From the NCBI GenBank assembly GCA_035634055.1, contig DASQDR010000144.1, positions 10,209 through 74,208 on the forward strand: a DNA stretch of 64,000 bases, in the 5' to 3' direction. This document shows, one piece after another, positions 44,590 to 51,634 of the stretch (positions are counted from its first letter, which is position 1; every line of letters begins with the position of its first letter). The notes under the pieces were generated by a model. That model worked only from the letters and a program-made list of their open reading frames with translations. It did not search any database and had not been told where the DNA came from. The stretch is from JAICTV01 sp035634055. Lineage in GTDB: Bacteria > Planctomycetota > Phycisphaerae > Tepidisphaerales > Tepidisphaeraceae. The position numbers and the translations under genes were made by a program.

Positions 44590-44913
44590 ATGTTTCTCGC
44601 CCGCGTCACCGGCAACGTCGTCGCCTCGCAGAAGGACAAGACCCTCAACGGCCAGAAGCTGTTGGTGGTCGAGCCCCTCAACGTGAAGTACGACGAGGCC
44701 ACCAACCGGCCGGCGTCGCTCGGGAACACCGGGCGGGCGATCGTGGCGATCGACGTCGTCGGCGCCGGCGACGGGCAGCTCGTGCTCGTCGTTCAGGGGT
44801 CCAGTGCCCGCATGACCGACGTGACGAAGAACCTCCCGGCCGACGCGATCATCGTCGGCATCGTCGACTCCGCGGAGTACGGCGGGAAGGCGTTCTTCAA
44901 GGCCGAGAGCTGA
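44590..44913 (+). CDS. BMC-P shell protein (EutN/CcmL pentamer) 1
   Basis: 107 residues from ATG 44590: MFLARVTGNVVASQKDKTLN, GQKLLVVEPLNVKYDEATNR, AIVAIDVVGAGDGQLVLVVQ, GSSARMTDVTKNLPADAIIV and GIVD. Pentamers cap the twelve shell vertices. The conserved GAGxGxxVL and GSSAR motifs are present, with DAIIVGIVD at the end. No strong Shine-Dalgarno (CCCCGGAG is nearest). Confidence 0.95.
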   Translation: MFLARVTGNVVASQKDKTLNGQKLLVVEPLNVKYDEATNRPASLGNTGRAIVAIDVVGAGDGQLVLVVQGSSARMTDVTKNLPADAIIVGIVDSAEYGGKAFFKAES

Positions 44914-44921
44914 ACGGCATC

Positions 44922-44984
44922 CGTGGCACGGGCTGCCCGCCCGTGCCTGACGGTGCTCGACATGGGCCGGCGGCCCATGCCACG
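44922..44984. repeat. BMC hairpin 6 (family A)
   Basis: CGTGGCACGGGC...GCCCGTGCC is followed by CATGGGCCGGCGGCCCATGC and CACG. Two nested hairpins with outer arms CGTGGCA/TGCCACG, between BMC-P 1 and the aldehyde dehydrogenase gene. Confidence 0.85.
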
Positions 44985-44992
44985 AGGAAAGC

Positions 44993-46525
44993 ATGAACCA
45001 AGCACTCGTACAAGACGTCGTCGCCGAAGTGATGAAGCGACTGGGCAACCGCGCCCCGGGCGGCAGCGGTGGCGGTGGCGGTGGCGGTGGCAACGGCGGA
45101 TCGCCGTCGATGCACTACCGCCCGCGCGGCGGGGTGCTGGCGGGCGAGGACGCGCCGGCCAACGATGCCAAGCTGCGCGACAAGTCCGGCATCTCCGTCC
45201 CCGTCGGCGAGCACGGCATCTTCTCCAGCGTCGACCAGGCGGTGTCGGCCGCCACCGAAGCGCAGAAGAAGCTGGTCAACCTCTCGTTGGACGAGCGCGA
45301 CCAGATCGTCAAGTTAGTGAAGTCCATGGCCAAGCAGAACGCGCAGGCCTGGGGCAAGATGGAGATCGACGAGACGAAGATCGGGCGGCTCGACCACAAG
45401 ATCGAGAAGCTGCAGATCCTTGAACTGGTGCCCGGCGTCGAGTTCCTCAAGACCTACGCCGACAGCGGCAGCAACGGGCTTTGCCTGCACGAGTTCGCGC
45501 CGTTCGGCGTGATCGGCATCATCACGCCGGTCACGCACGTCATCCCCACGTTGTCCGCCAACGTGGTGAACATGGTCGCCTCCGGCAACGCGATAGTGGC
45601 CAACCCGCACCCCAGCGGCGCCAACTGCGCCGCCGTCGCCGTGCGCGAGTACAACCGTGCGATCAGCCAGAAGTTCGGCATCGATCACCTGATCACGTGC
45701 GTGGTCCCGCCGACGCTGGAAACGGCCGAGGCGATCTTCAACCACCGCGGGATCCCGCTGCTGGTGGTGACCGGCGGCCCCGCCGTCGCCCGCGCGGCGC
45801 TGAGCGCCAAAAAGCGCGCGATCGTCGCCGGCCCGGGCAACCCGCCGGTGGTGGTGGACGAGACCGCCTGCCTGAAGAACGCCGCGGAATCCATCGTCAA
45901 GGGCGGCGCCTACGACAACAACCTGCTCTGCATCGGCGAGAAGCAGGTCTTCTGCGTCGAGAGCGTCTTCGACAAGCTGATGCAGCAGATGGAGCGGGCG
46001 GGCGCGTCGATCCTCAACGCCAGCCAGATCGACGCGCTGACCAAGCAGGCGTTCAAGATGGGCAGCGACAACAAGCTGCACGTGAACAAGGACTTCGTCG
46101 GCCGCGACGCCGCGGTGCTGGCGCAGGCGGCCGGCACGTCCGTCCCGCCGATGACGCAACTGCTCGTCGGCGAGACCCGGGCCGACCACGTGTTCGTCCA
46201 GGAAGAGCAGATGATGCCCTTCGTCCCCTTCGTCCGCGTGCGCAACGTGGAGGAGGCGATGGACCTGGCGATCCAGTCCGAGCACGGCTACCGCCACACG
46301 GCGCTGATCCACAGCCGCAACCTCAGCACGATCACCAAGTTCGGCCGGATGGCCAACGTCACGCTGTTCGTCGTCAACGGCGCCAGCATGTCGGGCCTCG
46401 GCCTCGGCGGGCAGGGGTACCTCAGCTACAGCATCGCGACGCCGACCGGCGAGGGCATCACCACGCCGCTGACGTTCACGCGGTATCGACGGGTGATGAT
46501 GACCGGCAGTCTCCGGATGATTTAG
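44993..46525 (+). CDS. pduP: CoA-acylating aldehyde dehydrogenase (PduP/EutE-like)
   Basis: 510 residues. An N-terminal encapsulation helix (MNQALVQDVVAEVMKRLGNR), a Gly-rich linker, then the ALDH fold: HEFAPFGVIGIITPVTHVIP, GNAIVANPHPSGANCAAVAV, the catalytic Cys in YDNNLLCIGEKQVF, and VQEEQMMPFVPFVRVRNVEE. It oxidises an aldehyde (lactaldehyde if the aldolase makes it) with NAD+ and CoA to acyl-CoA inside the shell. Its stop is 12 bp before the next pentamer gene. Symbol is by family analogy. Confidence 0.94.
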   Translation: MNQALVQDVVAEVMKRLGNRAPGGSGGGGGGGGNGGSPSMHYRPRGGVLAGEDAPANDAKLRDKSGISVPVGEHGIFSSVDQAVSAATEAQKKLVNLSLDERDQIVKLVKSMAKQNAQAWGKMEIDETKIGRLDHKIEKLQILELVPGVEFLKTYADSGSNGLCLHEFAPFGVIGIITPVTHVIPTLSANVVNMVASGNAIVANPHPSGANCAAVAVREYNRAISQKFGIDHLITCVVPPTLETAEAIFNHRGIPLLVVTGGPAVARAALSAKKRAIVAGPGNPPVVVDETACLKNAAESIVKGGAYDNNLLCIGEKQVFCVESVFDKLMQQMERAGASILNASQIDALTKQAFKMGSDNKLHVNKDFVGRDAAVLAQAAGTSVPPMTQLLVGETRADHVFVQEEQMMPFVPFVRVRNVEEAMDLAIQSEHGYRHTALIHSRNLSTITKFGRMANVTLFVVNGASMSGLGLGGQGYLSYSIATPTGEGITTPLTFTRYRRVMMTGSLRMI

Positions 46526-46537
46526 CGGACGGCATTC

Positions 46538-46795
46538 ATGCAGCTCGGCCTGGTCATCGGTCACGCCACTTCCACGGTAAAGCACCCGTCGCTGGTCGGG
46601 TGGCGGATGGCGATCGTGCAGATGCTGGGGGTGAACGGGCAGCCCGAGGCGGACCCGGTGATCGCCGTCGACAAGCACGGCGCCGGCCCGGGCACGAAGG
46701 TCGTGCTCAACAGCGACGGCAAGGCCGCGCGCGACATGATCGGCGACAACAAGAGCCCCGTGCGCTGGTTCGTGATCGGGATCGTGGACGAGTGA
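46538..46795 (+). CDS. BMC-P shell protein (EutN/CcmL pentamer) 2
   Basis: 85 residues: MQLGLVIGHATSTVKHPSLV, GWRMAIVQMLGVNGQPEADP, VIAVDKHGAGPGTKVVLNSD and RWFVIGIVDE. Vertex pentamer, compact form. Only 12 bp after the aldehyde dehydrogenase gene, with no repeat in the gap. Confidence 0.95.
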   Translation: MQLGLVIGHATSTVKHPSLVGWRMAIVQMLGVNGQPEADPVIAVDKHGAGPGTKVVLNSDGKAARDMIGDNKSPVRWFVIGIVDE

Positions 46796-46807
46796 TCGGA
46801 CGGTATG

Positions 46808-46961
46808 CGTGACACGGGCCGCCGGCCCGTGACGAGAGGCACGGCGAGGTCCGTTGCTTGCCCACGTCAGTGACTGCCTTGCGTGGCACGGGCCGCCGGC
46901 CCGTGTCGAGAGGTGGCGTGTCGAGAGGTGATCGGACACGGGCGAGGCCGCCCGTGCCACG
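46808..46961. repeat. BMC hairpin cluster 7 (family A, three palindromes)
   Basis: Three CACGGGC...GCCCGTG palindromes in a row (46812-46831, 46882-46905, 46936-46959), the last two framed by GTGGCAC/GTGCCAC. It fills the 177-bp gap between BMC-P 2 and the next gene. Confidence 0.85.
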
Positions 46962-46972
46962 GCTGAAGCGAA

Positions 46973-47665
46973 ATGATCTATACCGCGCGCCAACTCGAGG
47001 ACCTGCACAAGACCAACGGGCACGTGAGCCTGCCGGTCGGGTCGCGCCTCACGCCGATGGCGGCGGACTGGCTGAAGCGCAAGAGCGTCACGATCGCCTA
47101 CGACGGCGCGGCGACGAACGGCGCCGCGGGCGGGGCGGGTGGCGCGGCTGGCGCGGGCGCTGCCGGCACGGGTGCGACCGCACGTGCGTTTGCGCCGGCC
47201 GACGCGTCGACGGCCCCCCACCTCCCCTCCCCCGCCGGCGCGTGGCTCTGGTGGTGCGACGGCCCGTGCGGCGCGGCCAAGGCAGCGCTGGCGGCGCAGG
47301 CGCGTGAGACGAATTTTCAGCCGATGACCGTGACGGCGGAGCCGAAGTACCTCGTGCAGGCGATCCAGCAACTGGCGTCGGAAGTGAAGCAGGATCGCGC
47401 CGTCGGCGGCGTGCTGCTGGTGCAGTCCGGGGCGGCCGCCGTGGTTTACGCCAACCGCTGCCCGTCGCTGCGCGCGATCCTCGGCACGTGCCGTGACGCG
47501 GTGCAGCAGGGCATCGACCTGATCGGCGCCAACGTGCTGATCGTCGAGACGCCGCAGCAGACGCTCCAGCAGGTGCGGAACGTACTGTCCCCGTTCGTCC
47601 GCCTGCGGCGAGAGCCGTCGCCGGACGTGAAGCGGCAGTTGCAGGAGCTGGCGAGCTGTTCGTAA
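46973..47665 (+). CDS. BMC-associated protein, EutQ-like N-terminus and RpiB-like C-terminus
   Basis: 230 residues. The first 50 residues (MIYTARQLEDLHKTNGHVSL, PVGSRLTPMAADWLKRKSVT) look like the short N-terminal module found in several BMC-linked proteins (rxLxxLxxxxGxixLPxGaxLTPxAxDxxrxxxI). An Ala/Gly linker follows. The C-terminal 130 residues (KQDRAVGGVLLVQSGAAAVV, YANRCPSLRAILGTCRDAVQ, QGIDLIGANVLIVE) follow the RpiB/LacAB sugar-phosphate isomerase pattern. That family's catalytic Cys in its GxxxC loop is replaced here by VLLVQSG. It could act on sugar phosphates or be a degenerate scaffolding relative. Assignment is from pattern only. Confidence 0.6.
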   Translation: MIYTARQLEDLHKTNGHVSLPVGSRLTPMAADWLKRKSVTIAYDGAATNGAAGGAGGAAGAGAAGTGATARAFAPADASTAPHLPSPAGAWLWWCDGPCGAAKAALAAQARETNFQPMTVTAEPKYLVQAIQQLASEVKQDRAVGGVLLVQSGAAAVVYANRCPSLRAILGTCRDAVQQGIDLIGANVLIVETPQQTLQQVRNVLSPFVRLRREPSPDVKRQLQELASCS

Positions 47666-47706
47666 GGCCACGGCCGCATGACGGCGTAACCACCTGGCCG
47701 CCAAGA

Positions 47707-47815
47707 CGTGGCATGGGCGCCTCGCCCATGCAACTCGCCGCGCAGCGGCTCTGCTGCGGCGACGAAGGGAGCGGCTGACCGCCGCGGATTGCATGGGCGA
47801 GGCGCCCATGCCACG
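47707..47815. repeat. BMC hairpin 8 (family A, perfect 27-bp arms)
   Basis: The arms 47707-47733 and 47789-47815 are perfectly complementary over 27 bp. Each arm is itself palindromic (CATGGGCG..CGCCCATG). It sits between the EutQ/RpiB-like gene and BMC-P 3. Confidence 0.95.
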
Positions 47816-47835
47816 AGAAGAACGATCACAACGGC

Positions 47836-48132
47836 ATGCGAATCGCCAAGGTCGTAGGTCGAGTGACGCTGAGCCGCGCGTACCCCGCGCTGGTTGGCGG
47901 GCGGTTCGTCATCGTCGAGGTGCAGGACCGCTTCTCCCTCGCCGGCCGGCCCGGCAAGCGCGCTGAGACCGTCGTCTGCTACGACCACCTCGGCGCGGGC
48001 GCGGGCGACCTGATCGCCATGAGCGAGAGCCGCGAGGCCTGCATGCCGTTTTACCCCGAGCGGATCGTCCCGCTCGACGCCTACTGCTCCGCGATCCTCG
48101 ACCGCGCGGTTGTGACTCGAGAATTGGAATAG
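47836..48132 (+). CDS. BMC-P shell protein (EutN/CcmL pentamer) 3
   Basis: 98 residues: MRIAKVVGRVTLSRAYPALV, GGRFVIVEVQDRFSLAGRPG, VVCYDHLGAGAGDLIAMSES and REACMPFYPERIVPLDAYCS. Vertex pentamer with a C-terminal helix longer than usual. 8 bp before the aldolase gene; no repeat in this gap. Confidence 0.93.
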   Translation: MRIAKVVGRVTLSRAYPALVGGRFVIVEVQDRFSLAGRPGKRAETVVCYDHLGAGAGDLIAMSESREACMPFYPERIVPLDAYCSAILDRAVVTRELE

Positions 48133-48140
48133 GTGACCTT

Positions 48141-49142
48141 ATGGCCAAGGGCAACGCGATACCGACGACCACCAGCAACTACGGCGGCGGCGCCCGCACC
48201 AGCACCGCCAACGGGCACCCGCGCATCAGCGAGTTCAAGCTCAAGGAGCAGATGTGCGACATCGGCCGGCGCATCTGGCAGAAGGGGTTCTGCGCCGGCA
48301 ACGAGGGGAACCACTCGTATCGCCTGAGCGAGGACCGCATCCTCTGCACCCCCACCGGCATCAGCAAGGGGAACCTCAAGCCCGACGACCTGTGCGTCGT
48401 GGACATGGAGGGCAAGCAGGTCTCCGGGCGGCGCAAGCGCACCAGCGAGATCCTGATGCACCTGGCGATCTACAAGGCGCGGCCGGACGTGCGCGCGGTG
48501 ATCCACAGCCACCCGCCGCACGCGACCGCCTTCGCCGTCGCCGGCATCGACCTCCCCACCTGCATCCACCCCGAGGCGGAGGTGTTCCTGGGCAGCGTGA
48601 AGACCGCCAAGTACGTCACGCCCGGCGACACGCGCCTCGGCGAGTCGCTGCTGCCGTACGTGAAGGATTCCAACACGATCCTGCTCCAGAGCCACGGCGT
48701 GGTCTGCTTCCACCCGGAGCTGGAGCAGGCGTACTACCAGCTCGAGATCGTCGACGCCTACGCGCGCATCCTGCTGCTGACGAAGCAGCTCGGCAGCATC
48801 CGCCCGCTGGACGGCGACGAGATGAAGGAGCTGCTGGCGCTGAAGAACAAGTTTGGCCTCAAGGACGCGCGCTTCGACGCGGGCTTAGACAAGATGAGCT
48901 GCGCCGGCACGGACTTCCTGGCGCGCGTCGGCGACATCGCCACCAAGGGCAGGATGGCCACCGCCGGCGGCGGCACCGCCCCGGTCCCCAGCGGCTCGGA
49001 GCTGCGCCCGGCGACGGCCGTGCAGGCGTCGCCGATGGAGCAGGCCATCCACTCGATGCTCCCGCAGAGCTACAGCGAGCGCGACGTCGAGCAGCTCGTG
49101 CAGACGATCACCGACCAGATCATGAGCGCGGCAGCGGGGTGA
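48141..49142 (+). CDS. Class II aldolase (fuculose/rhamnulose-1-phosphate aldolase type)
   Basis: 333 residues. Class II aldolase/adducin fold with the zinc site VIHSHPPHATAFAVAGIDLP, catalytic Glu region GNEGNHSYRLSEDRILCTPT, and SHGVVCFHPELEQAYYQLEI. It would split L-fuculose- or L-rhamnulose-1-phosphate into DHAP and L-lactaldehyde. After an Ala/Gly/Pro linker, the C-terminus carries an amphipathic helix, YSERDVEQLVQTITDQIMSA, of encapsulation-peptide type, so it is probably cargo. Gene order matches the PVM-type BMC described from Planctomyces limnophilus. Confidence 0.92.
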   Translation: MAKGNAIPTTTSNYGGGARTSTANGHPRISEFKLKEQMCDIGRRIWQKGFCAGNEGNHSYRLSEDRILCTPTGISKGNLKPDDLCVVDMEGKQVSGRRKRTSEILMHLAIYKARPDVRAVIHSHPPHATAFAVAGIDLPTCIHPEAEVFLGSVKTAKYVTPGDTRLGESLLPYVKDSNTILLQSHGVVCFHPELEQAYYQLEIVDAYARILLLTKQLGSIRPLDGDEMKELLALKNKFGLKDARFDAGLDKMSCAGTDFLARVGDIATKGRMATAGGGTAPVPSGSELRPATAVQASPMEQAIHSMLPQSYSERDVEQLVQTITDQIMSAAAG

Positions 49143-49144
49143 AG

Positions 49145-49223
49145 GAACCGCGCGGATGAACGCGGATCAACGCAGACGAAGGTCTGCCGCGCATCCGCGC
49201 TTATCTGCGTGCATCTGCGGTTC
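49145..49223. repeat. BMC hairpin 9 (CCGCGGATGAACGCGGAT type)
   Basis: GAACCGCGCGGATGAACGCG at 49145 faces GCATCCGCGC...GCATCTGCGGTTC ending at 49223, three bases before the next ATG at 49227. It leaves no separate ribosome site; the right arm would occlude the start. Confidence 0.85.
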
Positions 49224-49226
49224 ATT

Positions 49227-50690
49227 ATGAAGTCGCTCGACCAGAAGCTCGCCAACATTCACGCCGATCCGTCGGGCGCGCGCGACTTCATCCTTGCCGA
49301 CGCCAAGGACGCCGACATGGCCGCGGGGCTGGCGGCGCCGGGGAAGGACGTGCGCACCGGGAAGCTGCGCTCGCTGGCGGATTACCGCGACCAGATGCGC
49401 GAGATCACCCGGCAGGGGCTGATCGACATCATGCTGATGAGCTGCTCGACCAGCGATCAGCTCACGATCCGCGAGCGGCTGTTCGATGCCTCCGCCGTCA
49501 CGCCCGCCTGCCGCGCCAACGACACGACCGACATCCACCTGCAAGCCGGCGGCGTCTACCCCAAGCACCCGAGCCGCCCGTTCCGCTCCTGCACGATCGA
49601 CCAGATCCAGAGCGGGCGCGTCGATCCGTCGGAATACCAGCGGCAGCTCGGCGCGAACCTCGGGCTCTACTCGATCACGCCCAACAACGACCTCGACGCC
49701 GACTACCAGACGCTGGCGGCGTACAAGGCGTTCCGCCTGGAGGCGGAGGCGAAGGGCTTCCGCCACTTCCTGGAAGTGTTCGACCCCAACGCCTGCGGCG
49801 GCGCGTGCCCGCACGACCTCGGGCGGTTCATCAACGACTGGATCGTGCGCACGCTGGCGGGCGTGCCGTCGGCGGGGCGGCCGATCTTTTTGAAGATCGC
49901 CTACCACGGCCCGGGGGCGATGGAGGCGCTGGTCACGTACGACCCGCACCTGGTCGTTGGCATCCTCGGCGGGTCCAGCGGCACCACCCACGACGCGTTC
50001 AAGCTGCTGGAGGACGCCCGCGCGCACGGCGCGCGGGCGGCGCTGTACGGGCGGAAGATCAACAGCAGCGAGCACCAGCTCACCTTCGTCCGCTACCTGC
50101 ACGCCATCGCCAACGGGAAGATCCGCGCCGACGAGGCCTGCCGCGCGTATCACGGGGAGCTTCAGAAGCTCCAGATCACGCCGTACCGGTCGCTCAAGGA
50201 CGACCTGGAGCTGACGACCACCGCCACGAGCTACGCGGGGAGCGGGACGAGGGTGTCGCCCGCGGGCGCGGGCGCGGTGGGCGCGGCCAAGGAGCCGCCG
50301 CGCGGGGACGCGGGCGCGAGCCCGATGACCCACGGAGCGGCGAAGGCGCGGGAGTCAGCTCCGGCAACTACGGGTGCGAGGGCCCAGGCGGCGGTGCGAA
50401 GCGCGGTGATCGCAAAGCCCGCCGCGGCAAAGGCGTCGCCGTCGCCGTCGTCGTCGGCCGCGACATCATCGCCAGCCGCCGCGTCATCTCCGGCCGCGTC
50501 ATCTCCGGCCACGTCATCTCCGGCCGCGTCATCTCCGGCCGCGTCGTCGCCGTCGCCCGCGCGGTCCTCCGGCGGTGAGCCGGACTATCGAAACATGACG
50601 TCCGCTCAGAAGGTGGCGCTGGCGCGCAAGCGCATCCAGGATGACCTTGCCCGCGCCAGTGCCGCCGCGGGCGGCGGGAACGGACGGTAA
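49227..50690 (+). CDS. Uncharacterised aldolase-like TIM-barrel BMC protein
   Basis: 487 residues from ATG 49227 (MKSLDQKLANIHADPSGARD). Residues 1-340 follow a TIM-barrel pattern with paired motifs DAKDADMAAG, FLKIAYHGPGAMEALVTYDP, VVGILGGSSGTTHDAFKLLE and AALYGRKINSSEHQLTFVRY. This resembles class I/LacD-type aldolases but I cannot name it. Then comes a long Ser/Ala/Pro linker with five copies of a 15-bp repeat (SSPAA/SSPAT), and a C-terminal amphipathic helix MTSAQKVALARKRIQDDLAR that could be an encapsulation peptide. It is probably internal cargo. Its place just after the class II aldolase suggests action on the same sugar-phosphate chain. Confidence 0.75.
   Translation: MKSLDQKLANIHADPSGARDFILADAKDADMAAGLAAPGKDVRTGKLRSLADYRDQMREITRQGLIDIMLMSCSTSDQLTIRERLFDASAVTPACRANDTTDIHLQAGGVYPKHPSRPFRSCTIDQIQSGRVDPSEYQRQLGANLGLYSITPNNDLDADYQTLAAYKAFRLEAEAKGFRHFLEVFDPNACGGACPHDLGRFINDWIVRTLAGVPSAGRPIFLKIAYHGPGAMEALVTYDPHLVVGILGGSSGTTHDAFKLLEDARAHGARAALYGRKINSSEHQLTFVRYLHAIANGKIRADEACRAYHGELQKLQITPYRSLKDDLELTTTATSYAGSGTRVSPAGAGAVGAAKEPPRGDAGASPMTHGAAKARESAPATTGARAQAAVRSAVIAKPAAAKASPSPSSSAATSSPAAASSPAASSPATSSPAASSPAASSPSPARSSGGEPDYRNMTSAQKVALARKRIQDDLARASAAAGGGNGR
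50480..50560 (+). repeat. 15-bp tandem repeat in the linker of the barrel protein
   Basis: About five near-identical GCGTCATCTCCGGCC units encode SSPAA/SSPAT. A minisatellite within coding sequence, so copy number may vary between strains. Confidence 0.8.
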
Positions 50691-50695
50691 ATCGC

Positions 50696-51502
50696 ATGCT
50701 CATCCCCGAGCGAAAATCCCGCCTCCGCGAGCTGCTCGCCCAGCGCGGCGTGAGCGATCTCGATTCGCTGGCGGCGGCGCTGAACGTCTCCTCGTCCACC
50801 GTCCGCCGCGACGTCGACTCGATGGTCGAGCAAGGGATCGTCCAGCGCACGCACGGCGGCGTGATCTGGCTTGGCGAGAAGAACGGCGGCAACGGCGCCA
50901 ACGGCCGGCCGTACGCGTTCGACCAGCGCATGAGCTACCAGGTGGACGCCAAGCGGCAGATCGCCCGCGCCGCCAAATCGCTGGTGCAGCCGGGCGAGAC
51001 GGTCCTGATCGACGGCGGAACCACCACGTTCTACCTTGCCGAGGAGCTGCTCGGGCTGTCGCTCCAGATCGTCACGAATTCGCTGCCGATCGCCAACTTG
51101 TTCCTCAACGACGAGAACGTCGAACTGGTGCTGACCGGCGGGTTGATGTACCCGCGCTACGGCGTGCTGCTCGGACCGACCGCCGAGAACATTATCTCCA
51201 CCATCCACACCAAGACGATGTTCCTCAGCGTCGCCGGCGTTCACGACGGGCAGATGTACAACCAGAATTTGCTGCTGGTCCACTCCGAGCAGCGGATGAT
51301 GCAACAGGCGCAGCAGGTGATCCTCCTGGCCGACAGCGGGAAGTTCGGGCAGCAGGCGCTGGCGCGGCTCGGGGCGCTGGCGGACGTGGACGTGGTGGTC
51401 TCCGATGCGGCCCTGCCGCAGGAGCCGCGCGACCTTATCAGGGGCGCGGGGTGCGAGTTGGTAATCGCGGTTGATTCAGCCGACGGCCGCCCGCGGACGT
51501 AA
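50696..51502 (+). CDS. DeoR-family transcriptional regulator of the BMC operon
   Basis: 268 residues. N-terminal winged helix (ERKSRLRELLAQRGVSDLDS, LAAALNVSSSTVRRDVDSMV, VQRTHGGVIW) and a C-terminal DeoRC sensor domain of the sugar-phosphate-binding type (VQPGETVLIDGGTTTFYLAE, LSLQIVTNSLPIANLFLNDE, DVDVVVSDAALPQEPRDLIR). Starts 5 bp after the previous stop, so it is made with the operon it probably controls, giving autoregulation. Candidate binding sites are the ATTCTGC repeats at the operon promoter. The inducer would be expected to be a phosphosugar intermediate. Confidence 0.9.
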   Translation: MLIPERKSRLRELLAQRGVSDLDSLAAALNVSSSTVRRDVDSMVEQGIVQRTHGGVIWLGEKNGGNGANGRPYAFDQRMSYQVDAKRQIARAAKSLVQPGETVLIDGGTTTFYLAEELLGLSLQIVTNSLPIANLFLNDENVELVLTGGLMYPRYGVLLGPTAENIISTIHTKTMFLSVAGVHDGQMYNQNLLLVHSEQRMMQQAQQVILLADSGKFGQQALARLGALADVDVVVSDAALPQEPRDLIRGAGCELVIAVDSADGRPRT

Positions 51503-51634
51503 CCCCCGCGCGCCACGCGACGCCGCGGGCGCGGAACCGCCCCGCCCTCGCGCGTCCGGCGGCGCGCGCGATTGGGTGCGGCGGCGGACGCCAGGTCCGC
51601 GAGCTCATCACGCCCCTGAGTCGCCGCCGTGCCC

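Noticed and set aside
50480..50560. Regular 15-bp repeats that might suggest a CRISPR array
   Set aside because: Units are contiguous without spacers and encode SSPAA in frame, so it is a coding minisatellite.
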